DNA from: Peptococcaceae bacterium | GTDB taxonomy: Bacteria > Bacillota > Peptococcia > Peptococcales > Peptococcaceae | Length of the DNA: 64,000 nt | Direction of reading: 5' to 3' | Assembly: GCA_019420345.1 (NCBI GenBank) | Contig: JAHZHI010000030.1 | Coordinates: 1-64,000 of the forward strand | Shown here: positions 9,100 to 16,710 of the stretch, one piece after another | Layout of the letters: each line of letters opens with the position of its first letter | Position numbering within the stretch: the first letter of the stretch is position 1 | The notes under the pieces: model-generated | Told to the model about the DNA's origin: nothing | Databases searched by the model: none | What the model saw: the letters and a program-made list of their open reading frames with translations, nothing else | Made by a program: the position numbers and the translations under genes

Positions 9100-9132
9100 T
9101 CTTTTTCTGGCGGAAAATATTTCAAATCAACA

Positions 9133-9170
9133 AACAGCCAACCGATCGCAGTGATCGGTTGGCTGTTTTT
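9133..9170 (+). terminator. terminator after guaA
   Basis: 15-bp perfect stem, five-base loop and T run. It separates guaA from the convergent gene at 9180. Confidence 0.87.
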
Positions 9171-9179
9171 GTGTGCTTA

Positions 9180-9626
9180 TTATTCTGTTTCTTGCCAATG
9201 TTTTAGGGTTGGCAGCAGGTTTTCAAAATAGGTGCGGACTTGGTCGGGAGGCCAGGTGTCTGTAGCCATGTGTTGGACGAGATAGTCGAGCAGGTCGTCT
9301 ATGTTGTTATAGGTGTAGGTGCCGTTGCTGTAACACCATGTGCAGTAGTCTTCGTTGAAGGTGCCGTTGGGTTCGCGGCTGATTATGGTATCATCGAGGG
9401 GCATGCCGCAGCATTGGCAGATGAGAGTGCGTGGGGCACCGAGCAATGTGTTGATCGATACATCGTAGAGCTGTGAAAGGCGTTTTAATGTTTCGGTGTT
9501 GGGCAAGGTTTCGCCGGTTTCCCAGCGTGACACCGCCTGACGGGTTACGAAGCATTTCTGGGCGAGCGCATCTTGAGAGAGACCGTTTTTGGTGCGCAGT
9601 GCCAATAGAATGTCTTTTGTTTCCAT
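9180..9626 (-). CDS. XRE-type regulator with zinc ribbon domain
   Basis: A 148-residue protein in two parts. Residues 1-60 are a Cro/C1-type helix-turn-helix (LSQDALAQKCFVTRQAVSRWETG). Residues 65-148 are a zinc-ribbon domain with CxxC pairs CQCCG and YCTWC, as in the putative zinc-ribbon family often found alone in Bacillota. The fusion suggests a metal- or redox-responsive regulator, but that is inference. ATG at 9626 is chosen because AAGGTGG is well spaced; a GTG at 9638 is the longer alternative. A TTGGTT/TACAAT promoter with a 17-base spacer (9676 down to 9648) contains the near-palindrome GGTTCTATACGAAACC, a possible self-operator. Confidence 0.8.
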   Translation of the reverse strand: METKDILLALRTKNGLSQDALAQKCFVTRQAVSRWETGETLPNTETLKRLSQLYDVSINTLLGAPRTLICQCCGMPLDDTIISREPNGTFNEDYCTWCYSNGTYTYNNIDDLLDYLVQHMATDTWPPDQVRTYFENLLPTLKHWQETE

Positions 9627-9639
9627 AGTTTTCACCACC

Positions 9640-10076
9640 TTGTTGTTATTGTATCATCGGTTCTATACGAAACCAAGCAACAGGCTGTTGCGTGATATGC
9701 ATATTTCTAAGAGAAAATGTTTGCCATAAGGACACGTTCAGAAGCACTTTTAGCATATGGGAAAACATTTAATCATCGATTCAACGGTTGGCTTAGGGAG
9801 AGATTGGCGGCAAAAAAGTGCCGTTTAAATATTGGTGGTTGGTTTCAAATTGTGATGGCGGGCCTTGTTATTCATAAATATTTTCATTTGGAAAGTCTTC
9901 GCTTTTACGAAGACTTTTCAAATGAAAACATACCAAAGAACACGCACTCAAGTACTGTATCGAACAGAGTTTGAATCGAATTGAATAAAAGAAAATCGGA
10001 TTTTTTGTTACAATTTCTAAAAGATTATACATCCTTTTTTGGGGGATGAACGGGTGATGTGGCGTTTTCTTATTTG
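9640..10076. other. 437-base region with a long inverted repeat, no convincing gene
   Basis: AT-rich stretch between the divergent XRE gene and the SLH gene. It contains the 21-bp inverted repeat listed separately. An 85-codon open frame (9717-9974) runs straight through that repeat, has no ribosome site and no recognisable features, and I do not call it a gene. Confidence 0.5.
9881..9928. repeat. 21-bp near-perfect inverted repeat
   Basis: Arms 9881-9901 and 9908-9928 pair over 21 bases with one G-T wobble around a six-base loop. The arms begin TTTTCATTTG and end CAAATGAAAA. No T run follows on the plus strand, so it is not a standard terminator. Confidence 0.8.
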
Positions 10077-10085
10077 TGTTATAAT
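10077..10085 (+). promoter_or_regulatory. extended -10 promoter of the SLH protein gene
   Basis: TGTTATAAT, an extended -10 (TG, one base, TATAAT), about 55 bases before the start. No good -35 is seen, as is usual for extended -10 promoters. Confidence 0.5.
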
Positions 10086-10140
10086 AAAAAAAATTCCGTA
10101 AATTAAAAAGTGCAGTTTTTAAAAAAGAGGAGGAAAAATA

Positions 10141-11832
10141 ATGAAAAGACGAGTATTTGGCGTATTGCTAATTATGGCCATTTGTTTTGGCATGTTTCCA
10201 ATGAAGGCCTCGGCAGTTGAAGATGGTGGCGTGGTCTATGTTAAAAGAATTGCATATACAGGAACAGCGGAATCTCCATGTTATTTGATCACCGATGAAA
10301 ATGGTAATGTCAGCAGCGAGGGAGCTGATGAAAGCAACTACAACATTAAATGGGACGGTGCCAACCTGATCTTGAGAAATGCTTATGTGGTTGGTGATGA
10401 GGTTACAATAGGGGAAGATATAGACGATGATCAAGGTGATGCTATTTCCGCTGATTGTGATCTAACAGTAACTTTGATTGGCGAGAATAAACTGATTGGT
10501 ATCTCTGAAGACAGTGCGGGTCTCTCTGTATATGAGAATGATAACCTTTGTATCAATGGAGAAGGTAGTCTTTATGCGGAAGGGGATTATTGCGGCATTT
10601 ATTCTCGTTTTGGTGAATTAACCGTCAATGGAGGAGATATCGTTGCTGTTGGTGTAGGTGAAGGCAATGGAATATCCTGTTATGGCACCATGAACATGGT
10701 TGGCGGCCATCTTACTCTTAACGGTAAAAAAGGTTTTGAGGGCGGCGATGTTTTAAACATGGCAGGCGGAACACTCTATGCAACGGGTGAGGCTGGCTGT
10801 GGAATTTATTGCGAAGTTGTGACGATGACTGGCGGAGAAATGAGCATAAGCAGTGACAGCTATGGCATTGGTATGCTGGAGAATGCTTCTCTGACAGGTG
10901 GCACATTGGATATTCAGGCAGGAAAAGTAGGACTGGTTGTCAAAGGAGATTATAATCTGACCGTTGGTGGAGATGCTGAAGTGAACATTGAAAGCAGTCA
11001 GATTGGCATTAATATCTGGACAGAGGACGACACCTTCAGTAACTGCAATTTTATCTTTAATAGCGGGACCTTGAACGTATGTGGTAACGAGCAGGCAATC
11101 AGTACCGATGGTAACATCTACGTTGCTACGACAGATGGAATTAAGGCTATCGTCAACACTGGCGACACGGCTGAGAGTTTGACAATGTTGGAGGGAGCGC
11201 CATATACGGAAGAAACCATCCTGACCGATCTTATTGGTGAAAGCAAATATGTGAGCATGAGTACGACAGGTGAGCCGATTGGATTGCCTTACACGGACGT
11301 GCAGGCGGACGATTGGTTCTATGATGCGGTGGCCTTTGCAAGCAAGAGCGGCCTTATGACCGGAACAAGCGCCACTACCTTTGAACCAAACACCAGCTTT
11401 AGCCGGGCCATGCTCGTGTCTGTGCTGCATCGTTTGGAAGGCAGCCCTGCAATGGAAGGCAGTGTTTTCAGCGATGTGAACGATGGCGACTGGTATGCTG
11501 AAGCAGTGAACTGGGCAGCGGCCAACGGCATTGTCAACGGCATGGACGATGGCAGTTTCCAGCCGAATGCTGCCATCACCCGTGAACAAATGGCTGCGAT
11601 TCTCTGCAATTACGCGCAGTACAAAGGGATTCCAAGAGAGAGCAGCGGAGACCTCAGCGGCTACAGTGATGCCGATCAGGTCAGCGCCTGGGCAGAAAGT
11701 GCTGTCATTTGGGCGGTGGACATGGGCCTCATCCATGGCATGAGTATGAATACCTTGGAACCTCAGGGAACAGCAACACGTGCACAGGCAGCGACAGTGC
11801 TTATGAATGCGGGTACTTTGCTTGGCGCTTAA
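10141..11832 (+). CDS. secreted surface protein with beta-helix region and three SLH domains
   Basis: A 563-residue exported protein. Residues 1-26 are a signal peptide with a likely ASA cleavage site. Residues 30-380 are repetitive beta strands with many G-G-x-L and N-G-G motifs (NGEGSLYAEG, VNGGDIVAVG, MVGGHLTLNG, MAGGTLYATG, MTGGEMSIS, LTGGTLDIQ), spaced about 20-25 residues apart as in right-handed beta-helix or Cthe_2159-type carbohydrate-binding proteins. Residues 383-560 hold three SLH domains (DWFYDAVAFASKSGLMTG, DWYAEAVNWAAANGIVNG, AWAESAVIWAVDMGLIHG) that anchor to pyruvylated secondary wall polymer. AGGAGG precedes the ATG. A cell-wall-attached polysaccharide-binding or adhesive role is inferred from domain types only. 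Confidence 0.85.
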   Translation: MKRRVFGVLLIMAICFGMFPMKASAVEDGGVVYVKRIAYTGTAESPCYLITDENGNVSSEGADESNYNIKWDGANLILRNAYVVGDEVTIGEDIDDDQGDAISADCDLTVTLIGENKLIGISEDSAGLSVYENDNLCINGEGSLYAEGDYCGIYSRFGELTVNGGDIVAVGVGEGNGISCYGTMNMVGGHLTLNGKKGFEGGDVLNMAGGTLYATGEAGCGIYCEVVTMTGGEMSISSDSYGIGMLENASLTGGTLDIQAGKVGLVVKGDYNLTVGGDAEVNIESSQIGINIWTEDDTFSNCNFIFNSGTLNVCGNEQAISTDGNIYVATTDGIKAIVNTGDTAESLTMLEGAPYTEETILTDLIGESKYVSMSTTGEPIGLPYTDVQADDWFYDAVAFASKSGLMTGTSATTFEPNTSFSRAMLVSVLHRLEGSPAMEGSVFSDVNDGDWYAEAVNWAAANGIVNGMDDGSFQPNAAITREQMAAILCNYAQYKGIPRESSGDLSGYSDADQVSAWAESAVIWAVDMGLIHGMSMNTLEPQGTATRAQAATVLMNAGTLLGA

Positions 11833-11848
11833 ATTTTTTTGATAATCT

Positions 11849-11888
11849 AAAAAGGACATCTGCATTTGATTGTGCGGATGTCCTTTTT
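11849..11888 (+). terminator. terminator after the SLH protein gene
   Basis: 16-bp stem with one G-T pair (AAAAAGGACATC arms), eight-base loop, T run. Confidence 0.85.
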
Positions 11889-11916
11889 GCGTTGCTTATG
11901 TGAGTTGACCTATTTG

Positions 11917-11945
11917 TTGAAACAATGTATTCACGTGTATATACT
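11917..11945 (+). promoter_or_regulatory. promoter of the dual-HTH regulator
   Basis: TTGAAA and TATACT with a 17-base spacer that contains the palindrome CACGTG. Start codon at 11982 with GAGGAGG upstream. Confidence 0.7.
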
Positions 11946-11981
11946 ATAAGTAAGAAGTTGGAAAGATGAGGAGGAACACGT

Positions 11982-13184
11982 ATGACGTATATGACTGTAC
12001 GTGAGGCAGCAGAAAAATGGAAAATATCCCCACGTCGTGTTCAGCAATATTGTTTAGAAAATCGTATTACGGGAGCAAAAAAGTTGGGCTCATCCTGGCT
12101 GATTCCTAAAGAAACATTAAAACCTGCTGATCCCAGACAGGGCAAGGGTCAACTTAACGAAACAGTGTTGCTTGTCAATCCATTTGATGTTGACAGTATG
12201 ATGATGCCATTGATGAACACGCCCTTTCTGCCAGGCAATTGTTTGGATGCGGTCAACATTATTACCTCAGAATCACAGAAGAACATTGTTTGGGCAGAGT
12301 ATTATTATTTTACTGGGCAGGCAGAAATGGCTATTCAAATAGCCGGTGATTATCTTACCAGTTCAAATATTGAAGAACGTCTTTCCGCCTGCTGGATTTA
12401 TGGTTATGCAAACCTGACGACAGGTCAGATTCGACAGGCTCGACGCGCTTTGAAGACGGTGAATGCATTGTTAGCCGATACAACAAAGGTTGCACCGGAG
12501 TTACGCGCAGAGTTGGCGTTTGTTGCGTTTGCCATAGCGGTGTTGTTGCATTTACCAGTGTCAGAACGATTGCCAGCTATTCAGGACTTTGCTCCTTTGC
12601 TGCCGCCAGGCTTGCGTGCCTTTGCGCTCTATGTACAGGCGCATTATTTATATTTACAAGGTCATTATGAAAAAAGCTGTGGCATCATTGAAGCAGCGCT
12701 CACAATGGGTGGTTCCAATTACCCAATCTCAGCCATTTATTTACATTTGGCTGCAGTAATGAACTATATGAGCTTGAAACAAGTGGATGTGGCCGAGCAG
12801 CATTTACGTGATGCGTGGGCTTTGGCTCAACCGGATGATCTTATTGAAGCCTTTGGTGAACATCATGGCCTTTTGGGCGGTATGCTGGAATCGGTCTTTA
12901 AAAAGGATTGGCCTGATGATTTTCGACGCATTATCAATATTACCTGTCGTTTTTCTTGGGGGTGGCGTCAGATTCATAATCCGGTCACGGACAGCAGCGT
13001 AGCGGATAATTTGTCAACTACGGAATTTGCCATTGCTATGCTCGCAGCACGTGGCTGGACCAATCAGGAGATTGCAGAACATATGAATATCTCATTGAAT
13101 ACCGTTAAACAATATCTGTCTATTATCAAAGAAAAATTGGGAATCACCAAGCGCCAGGAATTGAAAAAATATATGTTGTTATAA
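11982..13184 (+). CDS. regulator with N-terminal excisionase-like HTH and C-terminal LuxR-type HTH
   Basis: A 400-residue protein with two different DNA-binding modules. Residues 3-50 (TVREAAEKWKISPRRVQQYC, then SSWLIPKE) are a winged helix of the MerR/excisionase type. Residues 345-400 (AARGWTNQEIAEHMNISLNTVKQYL) are a LuxR/GerE-type HTH. The 280 residues between are mostly helical and look TPR-like, with tandem helix pairs such as AEYYYFTGQAEMAIQIAGDYL. No receiver domain or membrane segment is present. It has its own promoter and lies downstream of the SLH gene, with a terminator between. What it senses and controls is unknown; nearby surface and resistance genes are possible targets. Confidence 0.75.
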   Translation: MTYMTVREAAEKWKISPRRVQQYCLENRITGAKKLGSSWLIPKETLKPADPRQGKGQLNETVLLVNPFDVDSMMMPLMNTPFLPGNCLDAVNIITSESQKNIVWAEYYYFTGQAEMAIQIAGDYLTSSNIEERLSACWIYGYANLTTGQIRQARRALKTVNALLADTTKVAPELRAELAFVAFAIAVLLHLPVSERLPAIQDFAPLLPPGLRAFALYVQAHYLYLQGHYEKSCGIIEAALTMGGSNYPISAIYLHLAAVMNYMSLKQVDVAEQHLRDAWALAQPDDLIEAFGEHHGLLGGMLESVFKKDWPDDFRRIINITCRFSWGWRQIHNPVTDSSVADNLSTTEFAIAMLAARGWTNQEIAEHMNISLNTVKQYLSIIKEKLGITKRQELKKYMLL

Positions 13185-13262
13185 GCTGCCAAGAGAATGG
13201 TGACGGTTGTATTGGATTCATAAATGACAAAGATGTTTTCGCTTATTATTTTTGCTAAGCTA

Positions 13263-13291
13263 TTGACAAAGTGAGGGTTCGTTGGTATACT
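13263..13291 (+). promoter_or_regulatory. promoter of arsR
   Basis: TTGACA and TATACT with exactly 17 bases between, immediately followed by the palindromic operator. Confidence 0.88.
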
Positions 13292-13296
13292 GAACG

Positions 13297-13314
13297 CATC
13301 AAAATATTTTGATG
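13297..13314 (+). promoter_or_regulatory. ArsR operator 1
   Basis: Perfect 18-bp palindrome (CATCAAAAT and its complement) just after the -10, covering the expected transcription start. It is the ATCAA-N6-TTGAT form bound by ArsR/SmtB repressors, and recurs at 13681. Confidence 0.8.
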
Positions 13315-13326
13315 TGAGGTGAGAGC

Positions 13327-13632
13327 ATGGAGACATTGTATCAGGAACAGGCGAAAGTGTTTAAGGCGCTTTGTGATCCGAAGCGGCTGGCCATTCTGGC
13401 GCAGCTGCGCAGCGGGGAGAAATGTGCCTGTGTGCTGCAGGAGCCGCTGAACTTGACACAGTCTGGACTCTCCTATCATATGAAGATCCTCTGCGATTCT
13501 GGTATTGTGGAAAGCAGGCAGGAAGGAAAGTGGACGCACTATCATCTGAGTGCTGCTGGTCAAGAGGCTGCCATAAAATTGTTGAAGCAGCTGACGACAC
13601 CCGACGCAGAGCAGAGATCGTGTTGTTGCTGA
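13327..13632 (+). CDS. arsR: ArsR/SmtB family repressor
   Basis: A 101-residue winged-helix repressor. The CACVL element (residues 36-40, GEKCACVLQEPL) matches the ELCVCDL metalloid-binding motif of ArsR, and the recognition helix is LTQSGLSYHMKIL. The C-terminus ends SCCCC-like (three adjacent cysteines), which may add a second thiol site. It should bind the palindromes before itself and before the permease gene and release them on As(III) or a similar thiophilic ion. The ATG has GAGGTGAGA upstream. A hairpin follows, so arsR may be a separate transcript from the permease genes. Confidence 0.9.
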   Translation: METLYQEQAKVFKALCDPKRLAILAQLRSGEKCACVLQEPLNLTQSGLSYHMKILCDSGIVESRQEGKWTHYHLSAAGQEAAIKLLKQLTTPDAEQRSCCC

Positions 13633-13640
13633 GTAAAATT

Positions 13641-13670
13641 AAACGCCATCTAAGCGAGATGGCGTTTCTT
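13641..13670 (+). terminator. hairpin after arsR
   Basis: 11-bp perfect stem (AAACGCCATCT arms) with five-base loop and an imperfect T run; a partial or full terminator between arsR and the permease gene. Confidence 0.65.
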
Positions 13671-13680
13671 TAGGCTCAAC

Positions 13681-13700
13681 ACATCAAAAAATATTGATGT
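13681..13700 (+). promoter_or_regulatory. ArsR operator 2, before the permease gene
   Basis: ACATCAA and TTGATGT arms around six bases, the same CATCAA/TTGATG half-sites as operator 1. It lies between the arsR hairpin and the permease start, so the downstream genes appear to be controlled separately. Confidence 0.75.
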
Positions 13701-13724
13701 ATTAGGAAGATTGAGGTGAATACT

Positions 13725-14726
13725 ATGGTTTTGTGGGATTTTATTCAAAACCAGCTGCTGGGCATGAAATGGCTCAATGCGCTGATTGGCAACGCATTGT
13801 CAGCGTTGGGTCTGGACATAAACGGTCGCTTGGGCGGCAGCGTACAATTTTTTATTTATGATGTGGTAAAGATCACAATTCTGCTGGTGGTTTTGATTTT
13901 TGTGATTTCCTACATTCAGAGCTATTTCCCGCCAGAACGCAGCAAGCGCATTCTGGGGCGGTTTCGCGGCATTTGGGCAAACATTCTTGCGGCTTTGCTG
14001 GGGACGGTGACGCCGTTTTGTTCTTGCTCATCGATTCCGTTGTTCATTGGTTTCACAAGCGCTGGGCTGCCAGTGGGCGTGACGTTTTCGTTTTTGATTT
14101 CATCGCCAATGGTGGATTTGGGCAGTTTGGTTTTGCTCATGAGCATTTTTGGCGCTAAGGTGGCAGTGATTTATGTCATCATGGGCTTGGTGATCGCGGT
14201 GATCGGCGGAACCATCATCGAAAAGCTGCGCATGCAGCGTTATGTGGAAGACTTTATCATGTCCGCTGGCAGTGTGGACCTCGCTTCGCCGGAACTGACG
14301 AAACGCGACCGTTTGCTCTACGCGAAAGAACAGATGCTGGGCACGTTTAAAAAAGTGTTTCCATATGTTTTGATTGGTGTTGGCATTGGTGCCATCATTC
14401 ATAACTGGATTCCTGGTGAATGGGTCGCGTTGGTGCTTGGCAGCAACAATCCATTTGGGGTGGTGCTGGCGACTCTGGTTGGTGTACCGATGTATGCGGA
14501 TATTTTTGGCACGATCCCTGTTGCTGAAGCATTGCTGGCAAAGGGCGCGCAGTTGGGCACGGTGCTGGCATTTATGATGGCGGTTACGACGTTGTCATTG
14601 CCATCGCTGGTTATGCTGCGCAAGGCTGTGAAGCCGAAACTTTTGGCGTTGTTCATTGCGGTGTGTGCAATTGGCATTATCTTAGTTGGTTATTTGTTTA
14701 ATGGGTTGCAGTATGTTTTAATTTAG
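13725..14726 (+). CDS. ArsP/DUF318-type permease
   Basis: A 333-residue membrane protein with about eight to ten hydrophobic segments in two related halves. It belongs to the COG0701 permease family: the first half has TPFCSCSSIPLFIGFTSAG, with paired cysteines characteristic of ArsP-like proteins, and the second has VGVPMYADIFGTIPVAEALL. Characterised ArsP members export trivalent organoarsenicals; others are linked to Cu or Zn. The setting (ArsR operator in front, thioredoxin-like and ArsC genes behind) favours an arsenic role. ATG at 13725 is chosen for its GAGGTG six bases away; a GTG at 13716 in frame is an alternative. Confidence 0.82.
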   Translation: MVLWDFIQNQLLGMKWLNALIGNALSALGLDINGRLGGSVQFFIYDVVKITILLVVLIFVISYIQSYFPPERSKRILGRFRGIWANILAALLGTVTPFCSCSSIPLFIGFTSAGLPVGVTFSFLISSPMVDLGSLVLLMSIFGAKVAVIYVIMGLVIAVIGGTIIEKLRMQRYVEDFIMSAGSVDLASPELTKRDRLLYAKEQMLGTFKKVFPYVLIGVGIGAIIHNWIPGEWVALVLGSNNPFGVVLATLVGVPMYADIFGTIPVAEALLAKGAQLGTVLAFMMAVTTLSLPSLVMLRKAVKPKLLALFIAVCAIGIILVGYLFNGLQYVLI

Positions 14727-14738
14727 GAGGTCATCATT

Positions 14739-15086
14739 ATGGGATTATTTGGCAAGAAGAAAGACAACGAAAAAAGCTGCTGCTGTGGCAATGCAGCTGC
14801 ATCGTGCAGCAACAATACTCAGGCACCAACGGGCAAGGGTATTGTTGTGCTGGGCACAGGCTGTGCAAAGTGCCACGCTTTGGAGCAGGTTGTACGCGAA
14901 GCCGCTGCCGAAATGGCGCTGGATGAAGAGGTTTCTTATGTGACCGACATTGCTCAGATTGCGGCGTATGGCATCATGACTACGCCTGCGCTGGTCGTGG
15001 ACGGGCAGCTGGTGTCTTATGGCAAAGTGCTGAAAAAAAATGAGGTGAAAGCCCTCATCGAGAAAGCAAGAGGCAGCCATGCCTAA
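14739..15086 (+). CDS. thioredoxin-like protein (redox-active disulfide type)
   Basis: A 115-residue protein. After a basic, cysteine-rich N-terminus (KSCCCGNAAASC at residues 13-24) comes a small thioredoxin fold with active site TGCAKCHAL near residues 41-49, then the cis-proline MTTPALVVDGQ. This matches the thioredoxin_3 family commonly encoded beside COG0701 permeases. It probably passes electrons to ArsC or handles metalloid-thiol chemistry. The N-terminal CCC cluster is unusual and may bind metal. AGGAGG precedes the ATG, and its end overlaps arsC by eight bases. Confidence 0.85.
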   Translation: MGLFGKKKDNEKSCCCGNAAASCSNNTQAPTGKGIVVLGTGCAKCHALEQVVREAAAEMALDEEVSYVTDIAQIAAYGIMTTPALVVDGQLVSYGKVLKKNEVKALIEKARGSHA

Positions 15087-15495
15087 GAAACCAAAGGTTG
15101 CTTTTGTATGCGTGCATAATTCTTGCCGCAGCCAGATCGCCGAAGCGTTGGGAGCCTTATTGGCGGCGGACGTATTTGAGAGTTATTCGGCAGGCACAGA
15201 GACTGTGCCGCAGATCAATCCGGATGCGGTGCGTTTGATGCTGGAGCAATATGGCGTTGATATGCGTGCAACGCAGCACAGCAAGCTGTTGTCAGAGATT
15301 CCTGCGGTGGATGTGGTGGTGACAATGGGCTGCAATGTGCAGTGTACACAGCTGCCATGCCGTCATCGTGAAGACTGGGGATTGGATGATCCAACGGGTG
15401 CAAGCGATGAGGTGTTTCTGGCCACCATCGCAGCCATCCACGATAAGGTACTTGATCTGAAGACGCGGCTGCAGGCTGGTTTGTTGGCGGATTGA
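15079..15495 (+). CDS. arsC: arsenate reductase, low-molecular-weight phosphatase type
   Basis: A 138-residue protein of the LMW tyrosine phosphatase/thioredoxin-linked ArsC family. The P-loop CVHNSCRSQ (CX5R, near residues 11-18) opens the protein. Later cysteines occur in VTMGCNVQC and LPCRHREDWGLDDPTG, corresponding to the second and third redox cysteines and the catalytic aspartate. It would reduce arsenate to arsenite with electrons from thioredoxin. The start overlaps the thioredoxin-like gene by eight bases. No ArsB or Acr3 arsenite pump is present here, so arsenite export must rely on another locus or on the permease. Confidence 0.85.
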   Translation: MPKKPKVAFVCVHNSCRSQIAEALGALLAADVFESYSAGTETVPQINPDAVRLMLEQYGVDMRATQHSKLLSEIPAVDVVVTMGCNVQCTQLPCRHREDWGLDDPTGASDEVFLATIAAIHDKVLDLKTRLQAGLLAD

Positions 15496-15500
15496 GTTAG

Positions 15501-15532
15501 AAAAAGCGTTTGCAGAAGCAAACGCTTTTTTT
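15501..15532 (+). terminator. terminator after arsC
   Basis: 13-bp perfect stem (AAAAAGCGTTTGC arms), four-base loop, T run. Confidence 0.88.
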
Positions 15533-15664
15533 GCTTTTTCAGGAAGTGGAACATGATATCATGCATGCAGCGTACAAATCAACACAAGATGTTGTGGGTG
15601 TCGTTCTGTTTGTCCAGTGATTTTGATAAAGTAAAAGCATCAAATCACAAGGAGGCAATAAAAC

Positions 15665-16018
15665 ATGAATACCGATAAGATTTTTGCAGAACAACTCGCC
15701 AATGAATATGCACCTAAGGATACGTCGAAGGTGATTGCCCTGCGCAAGTTGGATGCGCGTGCCAAATTGCCGGCAACGGTGTTTACTTACACCTTTGGCA
15801 TCATTGCGGCACTGATCACAGGCGTGGGCATGTGCCTATCGATGCAGGTGATTGGTGGCGGCAGTCAGGCGATGTTTGTGCTGGGGGTGCTCATTGGCAT
15901 CGTCGGTCTGGCTGCGATGGGCCTGAACTATCCGCTGTATAAGCGGCTGATGGCCAATGGCAAGCAGAAATATGCGTATGACATTATTCGGCTTGCACGC
16001 GAAATCAGCGAGCAATGA
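15665..16018 (+). CDS. small two-helix membrane protein
   Basis: A 117-residue protein with a charged N-terminus (about 38 residues), two hydrophobic segments (about 40-60 and 68-88), and a basic C-terminal helix (KRLMANGKQKYAYDIIRLAREI). Similar small proteins are widespread in Clostridia; I recall them sometimes annotated as dihydropteridine reductase, but nothing in this sequence supports an enzyme. AAGGAGG precedes the ATG. It lies 24 bases before the TetR gene and is probably in its operon, so it may be the regulator's partner or target. Confidence 0.7.
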   Translation: MNTDKIFAEQLANEYAPKDTSKVIALRKLDARAKLPATVFTYTFGIIAALITGVGMCLSMQVIGGGSQAMFVLGVLIGIVGLAAMGLNYPLYKRLMANGKQKYAYDIIRLAREISEQ

Positions 16019-16042
16019 ACCTGTGGCAGGAGAGGAGAAACG

Positions 16043-16648
16043 ATGAACAAAGCAGAAAGCAAATATCAGCATACCGCGGCGCGCATGGATCAGGCTTTTT
16101 TGGAATTGTTGTCCAAGAAAGACTTTGCTTATATCACTGTGAAGGAAGTGTGTGAAGCAGCGGGTGTTCATCGTTCGACGTTCTACCTGCATTATGAAAC
16201 GATCGCAGATTTGTTGGAGGAAAGCGTGGCTTACATGAATCGGCAGTTTCGTGCTTATTATGACCCTGCGCGTGAAGAACTGCTAAAACAGCTGGAAGAT
16301 TGCCCATTGGATGACCTCAACCTGGTGACGCCAGAGTATCTTATGCCTTATCTGCAGTATATCAAGGACAATAAGCGGCTCTTTCAGACCGCATTGAAGC
16401 ATTCGAGAACGCTGCATACGGCGAACACCTATGAGCGGATGTACCATTATGTGTTTGCACCGATTCTCAGGCGCTGGCAAGTGCCTGAATGGGAACGCAC
16501 CTATGTGATGCAGTTTTACATTTCAGGATTGATGGCCATCATCAGCGAATGGCTGGTGCACGATTGTGAAACAACGATTGAGGATCTGATCACGGTGATC
16601 CAGCGTTGTGTGCCATGGGGGCATTTAGCGCTGGCGCACAATGCTTGA
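16043..16648 (+). CDS. TetR/AcrR family regulator
   Basis: A 201-residue one-domain-plus-ligand regulator. The N-terminal TetR HTH is clear: DQAFLELLSKKDFAYITVKEVCEAAGVHRSTFYLHYETIADLL, spread over residues 12-55. The C-terminal 130 residues are helical and resemble the DUF of TetR proteins found with small-molecule responses in Firmicutes. AGGAGAGG precedes the ATG. It follows the small membrane protein gene on the same strand. Effector and targets are unknown. Confidence 0.85.
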   Translation: MNKAESKYQHTAARMDQAFLELLSKKDFAYITVKEVCEAAGVHRSTFYLHYETIADLLEESVAYMNRQFRAYYDPAREELLKQLEDCPLDDLNLVTPEYLMPYLQYIKDNKRLFQTALKHSRTLHTANTYERMYHYVFAPILRRWQVPEWERTYVMQFYISGLMAIISEWLVHDCETTIEDLITVIQRCVPWGHLALAHNA

Positions 16649-16710
16649 TTTTTCATCGGAAATCGACTATCATAGAGATCATACGATGTGTTATAGGAGG
16701 CTAACTTAAG

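Noticed and set aside
9717..9974. 85-codon open frame upstream of the SLH gene
   Set aside because: No ribosome site, no features, and it reads through the 21-bp inverted repeat.
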